A stretch of DNA of 64,000 nucleotides from Bacillota bacterium (GTDB lineage Bacteria; Bacillota; Sulfobacillia; Symbiobacteriales; ZC4RG38): contig JAKKUO010000008.1 in the NCBI GenBank assembly GCA_021890795.1, forward strand, positions 1 through 64,000, read 5' to 3'. Below are positions 62,609 to 64,000 of the stretch, piece by piece. Under the pieces are notes generated by a model that made no database searches, was not told where the DNA came from, and saw nothing but the letters and a program-made list of their open reading frames with translations. The position numbers and the translations under genes were made by a program. Each line of letters starts with the position of its first letter. Within the stretch, counting starts at the first letter, position 1.

Positions 62609-64000
62609 GCATGGAGGAGCGGATGGCCCAGCTGGCCGCGGAGACCGAGCGGCTCCGGCTGGGCGGCGGTCCCAAGGCCATCGAGAAACGGCACAGCCAG
62701 GGGAAGCTCACCGCCCGGGAGCGGCTTGCGCTGCTCTTTGACCCGGGCACCTTTACCGAGACCGACCTCTTTGTCAAGCACCGGGGGACGGAGTTCGGCC
62801 TGGAGAACCGGGAGCTGCCCGCGGACGGGGTGGTGACCGGCTTCGGCCAGGTGGACGGCCGGACGGTCTTCGCCTACTCCCAGGACTTCACCGTGGCCGG
62901 CGGCTCCCTCGGCGAGATGCACGCCAACAAGATCGTCAAGATCCTGGAGATGGCGATGAAGGCCGGGGCGCCGGTGGTGGGGATCAACGACTCCGGCGGC
63001 GCCCGGATCCAGGAGGGCATCGACGCCCTCAACGGCTACGGGAAGATCTTCCGGGCCAACACCCTGGCCTCCGGGGTGATCCCGCAGATCGCGGTGATCA
63101 TGGGCCCCTGCGCCGGCGGCGCGGTCTACTCCCCGGGGCTGATGGATTTTGTCTTCATGGTGGACCAGGGCTCGTACATGTTCATCACCGGCCCCGAGGT
63201 GATCAAGGCCGTCACCGGCGAGGAGGTGACCTTTGAGACCCTCGGGGGCGCCCGGGTCCACGGCACCCGGTCCGGGGTGGCCCACTTCGTCGCGCCCTCG
63301 GAGCAGGAGGCTATCGCCCAGGTGCGGCGGCTCCTCAGCTTCCTTCCCAGCAACAACATGGAGGACCCGCCCCGGCTGCCGGTGACGGACCCCATCGACC
63401 GGGCGGAACCGCGCCTCGCGGAGATCGTGCCGGCGGATGCCAACAAGCCCTACGACATGCGGGACGTCATCCGGGCGGTGGTGGACCACGGCGACTTCCT
63501 CGAGGTCCACGCGGAGTGGGCGATGAACATCATCGTCGGCTTTGCCCGGATCGGCGGCATGCCGGTGGGGATCGTGGCCAACCAGCCCCGGGTGCTGGCC
63601 GGGACCCTGGACATCAACGCCTCGGACAAGGCGGCCCGGTTCGTCCGGTTCTGCGACTGCTTCAACATCCCCATCGTCACCTTTGTGGACACTCCCGGGT
63701 ACCTCCCGGGCACCGCCCAGGAGCACGGGGGGATCATCCGCCACGGCGCCAAGCTCCTTTACGCCTACGCGGAGGCGACGGTGCCCAAGATCACCGTGGT
63801 GGTGCGGAAGGCCTACGGCGGCGCGTACCTGGCCATGTGCGCCCAGTCCATGGGGGCGGACTTCACCATGGCCTGGCCCACCGCCGAGATCGCGGTGATG
63901 GGGGCCGAGGGCGCGGCCAACATCCTCTTCAAGCCCCCGGAGGGGGCGGCGGACGTGGCCCAGGCTCGCCGGGAGTGGATCGAGGAGTACCGGCGGCGGT
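62605..64000 (+). CDS. Acyl-CoA carboxylase carboxyltransferase subunit (propionyl/methylmalonyl-CoA), partial
   Basis: Biotin-dependent carboxyltransferase, cut by the window end after about 465 codons of an expected 510-520. Patterns include IEKRHSQGKLTARERLALLF, NDSGGARIQEGIDALNGYG, PCAGGAVYSPGLMDFVFMV, LDINASDKAARFVRFCD and VVVRKAYGGAYLAMCAQSM. It is either the beta chain of propionyl-CoA carboxylase or the alpha part of a sodium-pumping methylmalonyl-CoA decarboxylase. The ATG at 62605 overlaps the epimerase stop as ATGA, so translation is coupled. Confidence 0.93.
   Translation, partial: MSMEERMAQLAAETERLRLGGGPKAIEKRHSQGKLTARERLALLFDPGTFTETDLFVKHRGTEFGLENRELPADGVVTGFGQVDGRTVFAYSQDFTVAGGSLGEMHANKIVKILEMAMKAGAPVVGINDSGGARIQEGIDALNGYGKIFRANTLASGVIPQIAVIMGPCAGGAVYSPGLMDFVFMVDQGSYMFITGPEVIKAVTGEEVTFETLGGARVHGTRSGVAHFVAPSEQEAIAQVRRLLSFLPSNNMEDPPRLPVTDPIDRAEPRLAEIVPADANKPYDMRDVIRAVVDHGDFLEVHAEWAMNIIVGFARIGGMPVGIVANQPRVLAGTLDINASDKAARFVRFCDCFNIPIVTFVDTPGYLPGTAQEHGGIIRHGAKLLYAYAEATVPKITVVVRKAYGGAYLAMCAQSMGADFTMAWPTAEIAVMGAEGAANILFKPPEGAADVAQARREWIEEYRRR

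Overview
The window is very GC rich throughout and dense with genes. It reads as a chromosomal core region of a high-GC, endospore-type member of the Bacillota, of the Symbiobacterium or Thermaerobacter kind; the genus cannot be fixed from this sequence. Three lines point there. Three T-box tRNA-sensing leaders precede proC, pheS and tyrS. Sporulation genes are scattered along it (ytrH, ytrI, yunB, a bofC-like gene, a spoIID-type gene, a yetF-type gene and sigI/rsgI). The order yebC - bofC - ruvCAB - queA - tgt - yajC matches Bacillus. No rRNA, tRNA, CRISPR array, insertion sequence or prophage was recognised.

Layout. 1-3.7 kb: threonine synthesis (thrC, thrB) and an FAD amine/amino-acid oxidase. 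3.7-5 kb: proC under a proline T-box. 5-6.5 kb: the infC-rpmI-rplT ribosomal operon with an attenuator-type leader; infC appears to start at ATC. 6.6-9.3 kb: a coupled potassium-uptake operon in which one TrkH-type channel lies between two TrkA-type RCK subunits. 9.3-14.6 kb: an rRNA methyltransferase, a 32-codon YqzL-like gene, and pheS-pheT behind a phenylalanine T-box. 14.7-18.6 kb: Bcp peroxiredoxin, a thiamine-binding protein (reverse), a LipL-type octanoyltransferase and an ABC-F ATPase. 18.6-23.8 kb: a poorly characterised run of a glycosyltransferase, a YetF membrane protein, a phosphatase-superfamily enzyme and a secreted zinc metalloprotease, followed by mutS2. 26.4-31.6 kb (reverse): ytrI, ytrH, an HD phosphohydrolase and a class A penicillin-binding protein. 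32-36.2 kb: tyrS behind a tyrosine T-box, yunB, cysK and nadE. 36.4-50 kb: yebC, two tandem JAMM proteins, a bofC-like gene, a reverse LytR-CpsA-Psr gene, ruvCAB, DUF2905, sigI-rsgI, spoIID-type, queA, tgt, a GNAT acetyltransferase and yajC. 50-52.4 kb: glutamate dehydrogenase and a ketopantoate-reductase-like gene. 52.8-57 kb (reverse): a CstA-type transporter with its LytS/LytTR two-component pair. 57.1-59.5 kb: an S58 aminopeptidase (reverse) and the UV endonuclease UvsE. 59.8-64 kb: a methylmalonyl-CoA module of mutase large subunit, B12-binding subunit, epimerase and a carboxyltransferase subunit that runs off the end.

Regulation stands out. Three tRNA specifier codons can be read directly (CCC, TTC, TAC). 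The infC leader ends in an attenuator hairpin. ruvC and infC appear to begin at non-canonical codons, and the S58 aminopeptidase may do so too. Many gene ends carry perfect 12-15 bp GC hairpins without a U-tract, while leader attenuators and a few operon ends do have U-rich tails. No large novel system such as a defence island was found. The least explained parts are the 18.6-23.8 kb run with its secreted HELGHH protease, the tandem JAMM pair near cysK, and the long charged tail of RsgI.
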